A DNA stretch of 30,669 bases from Verrucomicrobia bacterium UBA740 (GCA_002298665.1 DBKW01000013.1:1-30669), one strand, 5' to 3'. Positions 7,450 through 15,009 are shown, numbered from the stretch's first letter. The notes: generated by a model from the sequence alone, not told the origin. Numbers and translations are program-made.

Positions 7450-8864
7450 GTCATGCCCCAATCGTGCAGACGGCGGTGGAGGGTGCGGCGGGAAATACCC
7501 AGTTGTTGGGCGGCTTTGGACTTGTTCCCGTGGCACGCTTCTATCGTGGCGAGAATTTGTTCCTTTTCCCTGTCGGCCAGCGAACATTCCGGCGCGGGGA
7601 TTTCCGCAACCGGCTGGGGGGCCGGCAGGATCGGTGGCGCGGCATTTTCCGCGAGTAGGAGTGCGGCCGGCGGCTGCGGGACCCTCGGTTGGCGGATTTC
7701 GGCGGGCACATCGGCCGGGGTCAGAAGGCCGCCTTCGGACAAAACGACCATTTTCTCGACGACATTGCGCAATTGGCGCACATTTCCCGGCCAGGCGTAG
7801 TTTTCGAGCAGTTTCATCGCCGCCGGCTCGATTCCCGTGACGAGTCCGCCGTTTTCTTTCGAAAATTCCTTCAAAAAGCGCGTCACCAGCATGGGAATAT
7901 CCCCGGGACGCTCCCGCAGGGCAGGCATATGGATGTCGATGACGTTCAGACGGTAATACAAATCCTCGCGAAAACGCCCCGCGGCGACTTCGGCGACAAG
8001 ATTCCGGTTTGTGGCCGCCACGATGCGGATATCCGTCTTGACGTCCTCGGACCCGCCAACCCGCTGGAACGTGCGCGTTTCGAGCACCCGCAGGAGTTTG
8101 ACCTGGGTAGCGAGGTCGATTTCGGCGATTTCGTCCAAAAAGAGCGTACCGCCGTTGGCCGCCTCGAATCGGCCGATTTTGCGCTCTCGGGCGTCCGTGA
8201 AGGCGCCTTTTTCGTGTCCGAAAAGCTCGGATTCGAGCAAAGTCGGAGAAAGCGCCGCGCATTCGACGGCGACAAAAGGTCCTTTGGCGCGGCTGGAAAG
8301 ATCGTGCAAGGCCCGGGCCACGAGTTCCTTTCCGGTTCCGGACGGACCCTCGATGAGCACATTCGCGTTCGACCGCGCCGCCAGCCGGATCAGTTTGTAC
8401 ACCTCCTGCATGGCCGGCGAATTGCCGGTGAACGCCTCCAGCCCGTATTTCGGATTGAGTTGGGACTTGAGTTCTTTTACTTCTTGCTCGAGCGAATGGG
8501 TCTTTATCGCATTGGAAATACGCAGTTCGAGCTGATTCAGGTCCGTAATGGGCTTAGTGAGGAAATCGTCCGCGCCTTCTTTCATCGCTTTTACGGCCAA
8601 ATCGACGCTTCCATACGCCGTCAGCAGGATGCACGCGAGCTTGGGGGCGCATTCTTTGGCCTTTTTGAGGAGAGAAACGCCGTCCATGCCCGGCATGCGG
8701 ATATCGCTGATCATGAGCGCGAGGTCGGGATTCGCCCGGATGGCGTCCAGCGCCTGTTCCGCATCCGCCGCGGTCAGGCAGGCATAACGGTCGGAAAGGG
8801 CGCGTGCCATGACGTCCCGGGTAGGTTTTTCGTCGTCTACAATCAAGATCTTCGGTTTGGTCAT
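7446..8864 (-). CDS. Sigma-54-dependent response regulator (NtrC/AtoC family)
   Basis: A 472-aa activator with three domains. The receiver domain (1-120) has an acidic pocket DDE (10-12), phospho-acceptor Asp54 in SDIRMPGMDG, and the switch lysine in FLTKP. The AAA+ domain has Walker A GPSGTGKE, ESELFGHEKGAFTDA, and Walker B GGTLFLDEI. The C-terminal Fis-type helix-turn-helix is NKSKAAQQLGISRRTLHRRL. The sigma-54 contact loop reads GAFTDA in place of the usual GAFTGA. It should drive transcription from -24/-12 promoters when phosphorylated by the kinase encoded 6 bp upstream. I found no convincing -24/-12 site in this window. Confidence 0.95.
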   Translation of the reverse strand: MTKPKILIVDDEKPTRDVMARALSDRYACLTAADAEQALDAIRANPDLALMISDIRMPGMDGVSLLKKAKECAPKLACILLTAYGSVDLAVKAMKEGADDFLTKPITDLNQLELRISNAIKTHSLEQEVKELKSQLNPKYGLEAFTGNSPAMQEVYKLIRLAARSNANVLIEGPSGTGKELVARALHDLSSRAKGPFVAVECAALSPTLLESELFGHEKGAFTDARERKIGRFEAANGGTLFLDEIAEIDLATQVKLLRVLETRTFQRVGGSEDVKTDIRIVAATNRNLVAEVAAGRFREDLYYRLNVIDIHMPALRERPGDIPMLVTRFLKEFSKENGGLVTGIEPAAMKLLENYAWPGNVRQLRNVVEKMVVLSEGGLLTPADVPAEIRQPRVPQPPAALLLAENAAPPILPAPQPVAEIPAPECSLADREKEQILATIEACHGNKSKAAQQLGISRRTLHRRLHDWGMT

Positions 8865-8870
8865 GGGACG

Positions 8871-9929
8871 TCAACTTTCCAATTGGCGTACGCGCGGCTC
8901 CAGCCGCGGCAGTTTGACGGTGAAGGTCGTGCCCGCGTTCTTCACGCTTTCGGCGCTGATGGATCCCCCGTGATCATGCACAATGCGCGAGCAAATCATG
9001 AGCCCGAGGCCATGGCCGTTCGTCTTTGTTGAGCGGTAAGGCTCGAAAAGGTGGGCAATCTGCTCTTTCCCCATGCCGCACCCCGTATCCTGGATGCTTA
9101 CGGAGACGCTGGTGTCGTCCGCCTCGGCGCTCAGCGTCAGATGTCCACCCTCTTTCATGGCCTCGAGGGCGTTTTTGAGGAGGTTGAAGAATACCTGTTC
9201 CATCTGGTTCTTGTCCAGCGCCACCATCGGCAGGCTGCGGGCGAAATCGGTCCGGACTGTTATTTTGCGCTCTTTCAGCTCGTTTTTGAGCGTTTCGAGG
9301 CAATTTTGGAGCGGTTCCACGAGCGAACCGGCCGTCAGCGCCAGTTTTGTGGGACGCAGCGCCTGGAGAAAATCGCGGATGATGCCGTCCAACCGCTGCA
9401 CTTGCCGCCGGCATTCGGCGATGGACTCGTTCGTGGGGTAATCCCGCGCCAGGAGCTGCAGATTCAGCGAAATGGCGTTGAGCGGATTGCCGATTTCGTG
9501 GGCGACGCTCCGGGCCAGGTCGTGGATCGCATGCGAGGCTCCGGCCCGCAATTCGGCGTTTGTGCGGGCTTTTTCGGCGGTTATGTCGCGCAAAAGCACG
9601 AGCGTGGGGCCGTGCATTGGCTGGGTTTGCACTTCCAAAGTGCGCGTATCGGGGTAGGTCAGGGTGATTTCGCTCTTGGAGGCGCGTCCGACCGGGATTT
9701 TCAGGTATCTGAGCGCGTCCGCCGGCGCCATGCCCAGAAGCGTGTGGGCGGCGGGATTGGCGCGGACGATTTCCCCCTGTTCGTTCAGCACGAGGATGCC
9801 CTGCGCGATCGTCGAGATGAGGGTATCCAGAAAAACGACTTCTTCCAGCGCGCGGGCATACTGTCCCCGCAACTGGTTGATGTCCAGCCGGTCGATATGT
9901 TTACGGACGCTTTTGAAGAAGTTATCCAT
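8871..9929 (-). CDS. PAS-domain sensor histidine kinase (NtrB-like)
   Basis: A 352-aa kinase with no transmembrane segment, so its sensing is cytoplasmic or by protein contact. A short coiled N-terminus precedes a PAS domain (about 30-115: ISTIAQGILVLNEQGEIVRA). The dimerisation and phosphorylation helix contains SVAHEIGNPLNAI, with His144 as acceptor. The ATPase domain shows the N box QVFFNLLKNALEAM, the G1 box DTGCGMG and the G2 box GHGLGLMI. The gene order matches NtrB/NtrC pairs and the partner follows at once. Its start overlaps the end of hisC by 8 bp, which suggests translational coupling. Confidence 0.95.
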   Translation of the reverse strand: MDNFFKSVRKHIDRLDINQLRGQYARALEEVVFLDTLISTIAQGILVLNEQGEIVRANPAAHTLLGMAPADALRYLKIPVGRASKSEITLTYPDTRTLEVQTQPMHGPTLVLLRDITAEKARTNAELRAGASHAIHDLARSVAHEIGNPLNAISLNLQLLARDYPTNESIAECRRQVQRLDGIIRDFLQALRPTKLALTAGSLVEPLQNCLETLKNELKERKITVRTDFARSLPMVALDKNQMEQVFFNLLKNALEAMKEGGHLTLSAEADDTSVSVSIQDTGCGMGKEQIAHLFEPYRSTKTNGHGLGLMICSRIVHDHGGSISAESVKNAGTTFTVKLPRLEPRVRQLES

Positions 9930-10974
9930 CTTGATGCCCTCCGGTTAAAAGGTCCAAAACCTCCAAAAAGCGGGTGTTCTGTTGCGGTGTCCCGATTGTG
10001 ATCCGCAGGCGGTCCCCCGTCATTTCGCCGGGGAAATAGCGCACGAATATGTTGTTTTCGCGCAATTTCGCGAAAAGTTCATCCGCTTTGAAGGGGGCGG
10101 GGGGGCGGGCGAAGAGGAAATTCGTATGACTTTCGGGGATGTTCCAGCCCCGGGCGCGCAAGGCGTCCGTCAATTTGCCGCGGGATTCGACGACTTGGGC
10201 GACGGTGTCCTCGAAATGCGCCCGGTCCTTGACCGCGGCGAGGGCCACGGCCTGGGCGAGGGCGTCCACATTGTAGGAGTCCTTTATCTTGTAGAGCGCG
10301 TCTATAAGGTCCACCGGTCCCACGCAATATCCGACGCGCAGCCCGGCGAGCGAATAGCTCTTGGAAAAGGTCCGCATCACAAGGACGTTCGTATTCTCCG
10401 CCGCGGTCGCCAGACTCATGCAGTTCACTGGCGCGAAGTCCGCATACGCCTCGTCCACCAGCAAAACACCGCGGAAAACGCGCGAAAACGCGGCGATTTC
10501 GTCGATTTCCTTCAAAGTTCCCGTCGGCGCATTGGGGTTCGTGATGAGCGCGAGGGCGACTTTCGAGCCGACTTGCGCCGTGCGCAGGTCGGGTCCGACC
10601 GGTACCCAGGCGACGTCTCGGATGGCGGCGAGGGTCTTGTAGAGGGAGTAGCTCGGGTCCAGCGAGGCGATCTGCTCGTCGTTTTCCACGAAAGCCTTGG
10701 CGGCGAGCGAAAGGACTTCGTCCGAACCATTGCCGATGAAGATGCGTTCCGGCACGGTGCCGTTGAGTTCGGCGAGCGCGGCGCGCAAATCCCGGAACAC
10801 CGGGTCCGGATACCGGCGCAGCTTGTCCAGATCGAAATCCTTCAGCACCGCGGCGCATTGGGGCGAGGGCGGATAGGGATTTTCGTTCGTGTTGAGCTTG
10901 ACGACGTCCTGCGACTTGGGCTGTTCGCCCGGCACGTAGGCTTCGAGATTCTGGACGGATTTTGCGATTCTCAT
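9922..10974 (-). CDS. hisC: Histidinol-phosphate aminotransferase
   Basis: A 350-aa fold-type I PLP aminotransferase. Typical HisC features are KLNTNENPYPPSP at the N-terminus, RRYPDP, GNGSDEVLSL, NPNAPTG, VDEAYADF and the PLP lysine motif RTFSKSYSLAGLRVGY (Lys205). The reaction interconverts histidinol phosphate and imidazole acetol phosphate in histidine synthesis; relatives also accept aromatic amino acids or precursors such as cobyric acid phosphate donors. No other histidine genes are nearby. It sits between two lipoprotein genes (4-bp gap) and a two-component system (8-bp overlap), an unusual setting for a biosynthetic enzyme. Confidence 0.9.
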   Translation of the reverse strand: MRIAKSVQNLEAYVPGEQPKSQDVVKLNTNENPYPPSPQCAAVLKDFDLDKLRRYPDPVFRDLRAALAELNGTVPERIFIGNGSDEVLSLAAKAFVENDEQIASLDPSYSLYKTLAAIRDVAWVPVGPDLRTAQVGSKVALALITNPNAPTGTLKEIDEIAAFSRVFRGVLLVDEAYADFAPVNCMSLATAAENTNVLVMRTFSKSYSLAGLRVGYCVGPVDLIDALYKIKDSYNVDALAQAVALAAVKDRAHFEDTVAQVVESRGKLTDALRARGWNIPESHTNFLFARPPAPFKADELFAKLRENNIFVRYFPGEMTGDRLRITIGTPQQNTRFLEVLDLLTGGHQDG

Positions 10975-10978
10975 GGTG

Positions 10979-11338
10979 TCAGCGTATTAGTTCGGCGCTT
11001 GTGTAGAGCGTGTGGCGCCGCAGGAAGATGATAAGATACGACTCGTCGGCGGAATAGCTGATCAGGTCGCGGCACTTTGTGAAGCCGCGCCGGACCATTT
11101 CGTCCTCCAGGATGCGCATGTTGTTGTCGAGCGTCGTCGTCTGCCGGCCGAAGACGCAGCCGAAGCCGTTCGGATTTTCCGGATTGCCCGAGGCCAGCGG
11201 AATGAGGTAGAAGAGGTACCACCCCGAGTTCTCTATCGCCACCATTTCGCGTCCGCCAGCCGAAGACGTCTTGATTGTGGCGCAGCCGCCGCCCAGAAAC
11301 GCCGCGAGAAGCGCCGCGGAAATCAGGATTCTTTTCAT
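10979..11338 (-). CDS. Putative lipoprotein, paralogue of the next gene upstream
   Basis: A 119-aa protein with a basic start MKR, a hydrophobic stretch and a cysteine at about residue 19 in LGGGCATIK, suggesting a lipoprotein signal although the -3 residue is Gly. The mature part holds NSGWYLFYLIPLASGNP, closely echoed by NYGWYLFGKIPLVCGN in the gene encoded at 11335-11733. Both then have a segment with TTLDNN or VTMDK-like residues and a similar C-terminal half, so they are probably tandem paralogues. I do not recognise the family. The start overlaps the upstream stop by four bases. Confidence 0.7.
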   Translation of the reverse strand: MKRILISAALLAAFLGGGCATIKTSSAGGREMVAIENSGWYLFYLIPLASGNPENPNGFGCVFGRQTTTLDNNMRILEDEMVRRGFTKCRDLISYSADESYLIIFLRRHTLYTSAELIR

Positions 11339-11733
11339 TGGAGCACCCCCGAAAGCTGGATTTCACGATACGTTATGAAGTAGGGAAGCGGAAAGGAAAT
11401 GGAGGAGCCGGGGAGGGTGAAGAGGACCTGGTCGCTCATGTGATACATCATGTCCCGCGCCTCGCAGCCCTCTTTTCGGGCGAAATCGATGAAACGGGAC
11501 TGGATCTTATCCATCGTCACGTCGTCGCGGAAGAACGCGAAAGGCGTGAAACGCCGCGGAGAGACGTTCCCGCAGACGAGCGGGATTTTCCCGAACAGAT
11601 ACCAGCCGTAGTTCGTCACGAGCACATGGCGCTCGCGGGTATGGCGATTGGCCGCGACGTCGATAGAGAAGCAGCCGGCGGACAAAAAAAGCGCAGAGAC
11701 AAGAAAAATCGACAGAACGATGTGCGATTTCAT
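11335..11733 (-). CDS. Putative lipoprotein, first gene of the minus-strand operon
   Basis: A 132-aa protein beginning MKSHIVLSIFLVSALFLSAG followed by a cysteine, a good lipoprotein signal with a cleavage site before Cys21. The mature domain of about 110 residues contains NYGWYLFGKIPLVCGN and a helical stretch around TMDKIQSRFIDFARKEG. It is a likely paralogue of the adjacent gene at 10979-11338. AAAGGAG precedes the start codon at 11733 and a TGATATAAT extended -10 lies about 55 bp upstream, which makes this the promoter-proximal gene. Function unknown; an envelope-located input for the downstream regulators is an inference from context only. Confidence 0.75.
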   Translation of the reverse strand: MKSHIVLSIFLVSALFLSAGCFSIDVAANRHTRERHVLVTNYGWYLFGKIPLVCGNVSPRRFTPFAFFRDDVTMDKIQSRFIDFARKEGCEARDMMYHMSDQVLFTLPGSSISFPLPYFITYREIQLSGVLQ

Positions 11734-11786
11734 TCGTTTAGACTCCTTTCTGCATATTGAAGCACCTCGAAACCCTGCATGTCTGT

Positions 11787-11795
11787 ATTATATCA
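11787..11795 (-). promoter_or_regulatory. Extended -10 promoter of the minus-strand operon
   Basis: On the minus strand the sequence reads TGATATAAT, a perfect TATAAT with the TGn extension. No good -35 box is found at 16-18 bp (AGTTTT/TAGTTT is the nearest), which is typical of extended -10 promoters. Transcription would begin near 11780, leaving about 46 nt to the first lipoprotein ATG. Confidence 0.6.
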
Positions 11796-11960
11796 AATTT
11801 AAGCGTTAAAAACTACCGATTTCGGGCTTTCCCCTAAAATCGAAAGGGCGGAATCCGACGGAACGGTCCAGGAATCCGTATATAAGGAAGGGGAAACGAC
11901 GCGGGAAAAGCGCAGAAGAAGGAAGCGGACCCTGCTGCGCGTCCTTTTGCAGGCGCGGCG

Positions 11961-12114
11961 GTTCCGGCGCAACGGGGTGGCGGTTCCGGCGCAACGGTAC
12001 CACCGTTCCGGCGCAACGGTATCACCGTTCCGGCGCAACGGTATCACCGTTCCGGCGCAACGGTATCACCGTTCCGGCGCAACGGGGTGGCCGTTCCGGC
12101 GCAACGGGGAAGGC
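11961..12114. repeat. Seven 22-bp tandem repeats (GTTCCGGCGCAACGG core)
   Basis: Units start at 11961, 11983, 12005, 12027, 12049, 12071 and 12093, exactly 22 bp apart. Each has an invariant 15-bp core GTTCCGGCGCAACGG followed by a 7-bp tail: GGTGGCG, TACCACC, TATCACC three times, GGTGGCC, GGAAGGC. The core has dyad symmetry (CCGTT at the unit junction against AACGG), and AACGGT-ATC-ACCGTT forms a second dyad across unit junctions. The period is not a multiple of three, so the reading frame changes every unit and the array is not coding. The rest of the 11734-12201 gap holds only the two promoters and no recognisable gene. Confidence 0.95.
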
Positions 12115-12164
12115 GGCGGTCGGCTTGTCCGCCGGGGACGGAAAGAAAAAGTGAAAATTCGCCT

Positions 12165-12193
12165 TTGAATTCCCGCCCAAAAAATAGTATAAT
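12165..12193 (+). promoter_or_regulatory. V-ATPase operon promoter directly before the start codon
   Basis: TTGAAT (12165-12170) and TATAAT (12188-12193) are separated by 17 bp. The expected transcription start (about 12199-12201) lies next to the ATG at 12202, and no Shine-Dalgarno is visible in TCTATTCCA. The mRNA is therefore probably leaderless. Confidence 0.75.
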
Positions 12194-12201
12194 CTATTCC
12201 A

Positions 12202-12810
12202 ATGGCACGGGTAAAACTAACGAAGACGGAGCTCAAGGCTCAGATGGACGCGCTGAAACGCTTTCAACGCTTCCTGCCGATGCTTCAACTCAAGAAACAG
12301 CAGCTCCAAAGCGAGATAGCGGGAATCGCCGCCAAGGCGGACGCGGTGTCCGCCAAAGAGCGCGCGATACGGTCCGGTCTGAACAGCTGGGTCGGACTGT
12401 TCGCCACGGACGAGGCTTTGCTCCAGGGGCTGGTATCCGTCAAGCACGTGTATACCGGCTTCACCAACATTGCGGGCGTCACCATCCCGACGTTCATGTC
12501 CATCGAGACGGACGTGAAGGCGGTGGATCTATGGGAGACGCCGGCGTGGGTGGACGCGGCGGTCGAGACGACGACGCAGATTCTGACGCTCCAGTGCGAG
12601 CGGGCCATCTACGAGGAGCAGCGCCGGCTCATCACGCTGGAACTGCAGCAGACGGCGCAGCGCGTGAACCTCTTCGAGAAGGTGAAGATACCCGCGTGCA
12701 AGGAAGCCATCCGCGTCATCAAGATCGCCATCGGCGACGAACAGACCGCGGCGGTCATCCGCGGCAAAATCGCGAAGTCCCGCGTGAAGGAAAGCGAGGT
12801 GGCGCAATGA
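12202..12810 (+). CDS. atpD (V-type, ntpD): V-type ATP synthase subunit D
   Basis: A 202-aa protein predicted to be almost entirely two long helices, as expected for the central-stalk subunit D that transmits rotation between the V1 head and the membrane rotor. The N-terminus MARVKLTKTELKAQM resembles the family start MxRxxxTKxEL, and the C-terminal half (RRLITLELQQTAQRVNLFEK) matches the conserved D-subunit segment RRVNALE-like. Length is normal. The start codon sits about 8 bp after a TATAAT box. The gene ends with an ATGA overlap with subunit I. Catalytic A and B and stator E subunits are not encoded upstream. Confidence 0.92.
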   Translation: MARVKLTKTELKAQMDALKRFQRFLPMLQLKKQQLQSEIAGIAAKADAVSAKERAIRSGLNSWVGLFATDEALLQGLVSVKHVYTGFTNIAGVTIPTFMSIETDVKAVDLWETPAWVDAAVETTTQILTLQCERAIYEEQRRLITLELQQTAQRVNLFEKVKIPACKEAIRVIKIAIGDEQTAAVIRGKIAKSRVKESEVAQ

Positions 12811-14489
12811 TAGTCAAGATGCAGCACTTGGATCTCGTCTGCCTGGCGAACGAGAAGGAAGCGACGCTGACCGCCCTGCGCGAACTGGGGGCGGTGCACC
12901 TGAATCTGAACGCCGCGGCGGGCACGGACGTAGCCGCCGCGAAAGGCGCCGCGTCCGCGGCGGAAAGCGCCGTGCGGGCCATTCGCAAGGCGCGCAAGGA
13001 ACTCGGCCTTTCCCGTCCGTTGGCGGAGTCCGTCCAGCGCACGCCGTCCGAAGTGCTGGATTTGGTGGCGCGGCGCACGGAACAGCAGGCCGAGGCCGAA
13101 CGGCTCGCGCGCCTGATCCGGCAGTACGCGCCCTACGGCGATTTCGACCCCGCCCTCGCCCGGAAGATCCTGGACGCCGGGGTGGATCTGTCGGGCGTCG
13201 CCGAACTGCCCGAGAAACTGCCGCCGAAGCGGCTGAGCGCCCTGGAGGCGGACCATGCCGCGCTCCTCAAGAAGATCGCCGACGGAAGCGCCGCGCTCGC
13301 GGCGACGGACGAGGCGGCCATTTTGAAGTCCTACCCTGCGCTTGCGGACAAAATCGCCTTCGAAGAGGCGCGCGAGCTCATGGGGACGCACGGTTCGCTC
13401 GCCTCCATTTCGGGCTGGGTGCCGGCGCCGGCGTGCGAAAACGTGCGCGCGGCCGCCGCGTCCAACGGTTGGGGCATCCTCCTGCGTGCGCCCGAATCGG
13501 GCGAAACACCCCCCACGCTGATCGACCCGCCCCGCTTCTTCAAGTCCATGAAAGCCCTGTTCGGCGGCCTCGGCATCGTGCCCGCCTATACGGAAGCGGA
13601 CGTGTCGGTTCCGTTCATGTGCTATTTCTCGCTCTTTTTCGCGATGCTCGTCGGCGACGGCGCCTACGGGGCGATTTTCCTCGCCGCGACTTTGTGGGGA
13701 TGGAAGAAGACGGCCGGCCACCGCTCGCCCGTCGCCCGCAGCTGGCTCGTCCTGCTGACGGTCTTCTCGTCCGCGACGATCGTCTGGGGACTTCTCTCCA
13801 ACACGTGGTTCGGCGCGCAGTTGCCCTGGTGCCGCGACTGGCCGACGGTCAAGTGGCTGGGCGACGTCACCTACCGGCACATGATGCTCCTCTGCTTCAC
13901 GATTGGCGTGTCGCACCTGATGCTCGCCCGCCTCTGGAACGGCGTCTGCAAGCTGAACGACACGTCCTGCCTGGCGGAATTCGGCTGGGCGGGCATCCTC
14001 CTTTTCATGTATTTCGTGACGAACGCCATCGTCGGCGTCTTCCCGGGGATTCCCGTGGCGATGTACGTCGTTTTCGGACTTTCGCTCGTCGGCGTCTTCG
14101 GTTTCACCCTGAAACCGTCCGAATTCAAGACGCGCGGGGCGGAACTCGGGATGCTGCCGCTGAGCATCATGAGCGCGCTCGGGGACATCATCTCCTACGT
14201 GCGCCTGTTCGCGGTCGGGCTGGCCTCGGTCAAAGTGGCGGAAAACTTCAACGCGATGGCCTTGGGGCTTTTCGCCGATTCCCACGCCTGGTGGGTTTCG
14301 GCGCTGATGGGGCTCGGCGCGGCGTTCATCCTGATCGTCGGGCACGGACTCAACCTCGCGATGGCGGGGCTGTCCGTCCTCGTGCACGCCGTGCGGTTGA
14401 ACACGCTCGAATTTTCCAACCACAAGGGCGTGACCTGGTCGGGATACGCCTTCGCGCCTTTCCGCCGGCGGGCGGCGCAGGCCCGGTGA
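12807..14489 (+). CDS. atpI (V-type, ntpI): V-type ATP synthase subunit I (a-subunit homologue)
   Basis: A 560-aa protein with a soluble, helix-rich N-terminal half (about 1-240) that contacts the peripheral stalk, and a C-terminal half with seven or so membrane helices forming the ion half-channels. Recognisable segments are VPFMCYFSLFFAMLVGDGAYG, FMYFVTNAIVGVFPG and the highly conserved ISYVRLFAVGLASVKVAENFN, whose arginine faces the rotor glutamate. ATG 12807 overlaps the D stop. Bacterial I subunits are usually 600-650 aa, so this one is somewhat compact, mainly in the N-terminal half. Confidence 0.93.
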   Translation: MIVKMQHLDLVCLANEKEATLTALRELGAVHLNLNAAAGTDVAAAKGAASAAESAVRAIRKARKELGLSRPLAESVQRTPSEVLDLVARRTEQQAEAERLARLIRQYAPYGDFDPALARKILDAGVDLSGVAELPEKLPPKRLSALEADHAALLKKIADGSAALAATDEAAILKSYPALADKIAFEEARELMGTHGSLASISGWVPAPACENVRAAAASNGWGILLRAPESGETPPTLIDPPRFFKSMKALFGGLGIVPAYTEADVSVPFMCYFSLFFAMLVGDGAYGAIFLAATLWGWKKTAGHRSPVARSWLVLLTVFSSATIVWGLLSNTWFGAQLPWCRDWPTVKWLGDVTYRHMMLLCFTIGVSHLMLARLWNGVCKLNDTSCLAEFGWAGILLFMYFVTNAIVGVFPGIPVAMYVVFGLSLVGVFGFTLKPSEFKTRGAELGMLPLSIMSALGDIISYVRLFAVGLASVKVAENFNAMALGLFADSHAWWVSALMGLGAAFILIVGHGLNLAMAGLSVLVHAVRLNTLEFSNHKGVTWSGYAFAPFRRRAAQAR

Positions 14490-14535
14490 CACGCGCAAAG
14501 ATTTGACATTCCACATTAAACTAAGGAGAACACGA

Positions 14536-14994
14536 ATGAATGATGCAGCAATGATTGTGGCGGGCGCCATCGCCTGCCTGGGACTTTCGGGCGCCGGCAG
14601 TGCGCTGGGGACGGGTTACGCGGCCGCGGCGGCCGTCGGCTCGTGGAAGAAATGCTACGCCGCCAACAAGCCCGCGCCGTTCCTGCTCCTTTCCTTCGTC
14701 GGCGCGCCGATCACCCAGACGCTGTACGGAATGATCCTGATGTTCGTCATGCTGGGCATGGTCGGCAAGGTCTCGGCGGGTTCGGGCGTGCCGGTTCTCG
14801 TGGCGGGCATCTTCTCGGGCTTCGCGATCGGCCTTTCGGCGCTCTTCCAGGGGCGTGCGGCGGCGGCGGCCTGCGATGCGCAGTCCGAAACCAACCAGGG
14901 CTTCACGAACTACCTCGCGGCGCTCGGCATCGTCGAGACCGTCGCCATTTTCGCGATGGTGTTCTCGCTCATCGCCCTCGGCGCGGTGAAGTAA
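14536..14994 (+). CDS. atpK (V-type, ntpK): V-type ATP synthase subunit K (rotor ring)
   Basis: A 152-aa proteolipid with four membrane helices in two hairpins. The ion-binding glutamate is in the second hairpin (GIVETVAIF, Glu134); the first hairpin has PITQTLYG (Thr60, Gln61) and Gln105 lies in FQGRAAAA. Enterococcus hirae NtpK uses the equivalent Thr, two Gln and Glu to hold sodium, so a Na+-coupled rotor is likely (inference). The ATG at 14536 has AAGGAG 8 nt upstream; an upstream in-frame start at 14503 lacks one. The gene follows subunit I by 46 bp. Confidence 0.95.
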   Translation: MNDAAMIVAGAIACLGLSGAGSALGTGYAAAAAVGSWKKCYAANKPAPFLLLSFVGAPITQTLYGMILMFVMLGMVGKVSAGSGVPVLVAGIFSGFAIGLSALFQGRAAAAACDAQSETNQGFTNYLAALGIVETVAIFAMVFSLIALGAVK

Positions 14995-15009
14995 AAGGAC
15001 GTTTCCCGC

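Noticed and set aside
7689..9032. A 447-codon open frame on the plus strand
   Set aside because: Antisense shadow of the response regulator and histidine kinase, whose motifs are unambiguous.
11734..11760. Sigma-54 (-24/-12) promoter upstream of the lipoprotein operon
   Set aside because: GG and GC elements are present, but the spacing is one base off and the flanking consensus is poor.
11961..12114. CRISPR array
   Set aside because: Units are only 22 bp with a 7-bp variable part; spacers would be far too short, some variable parts are identical, and no cas gene is present.
11799..12168. Short open frames across the first repeat array
   Set aside because: Their content is only the repeat read in shifting frames, with no ribosome binding site or family resemblance.
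12609..14570. A 653-codon open frame on the minus strand
   Set aside because: Antisense shadow of V-ATPase subunit I, with no recognisable domain.
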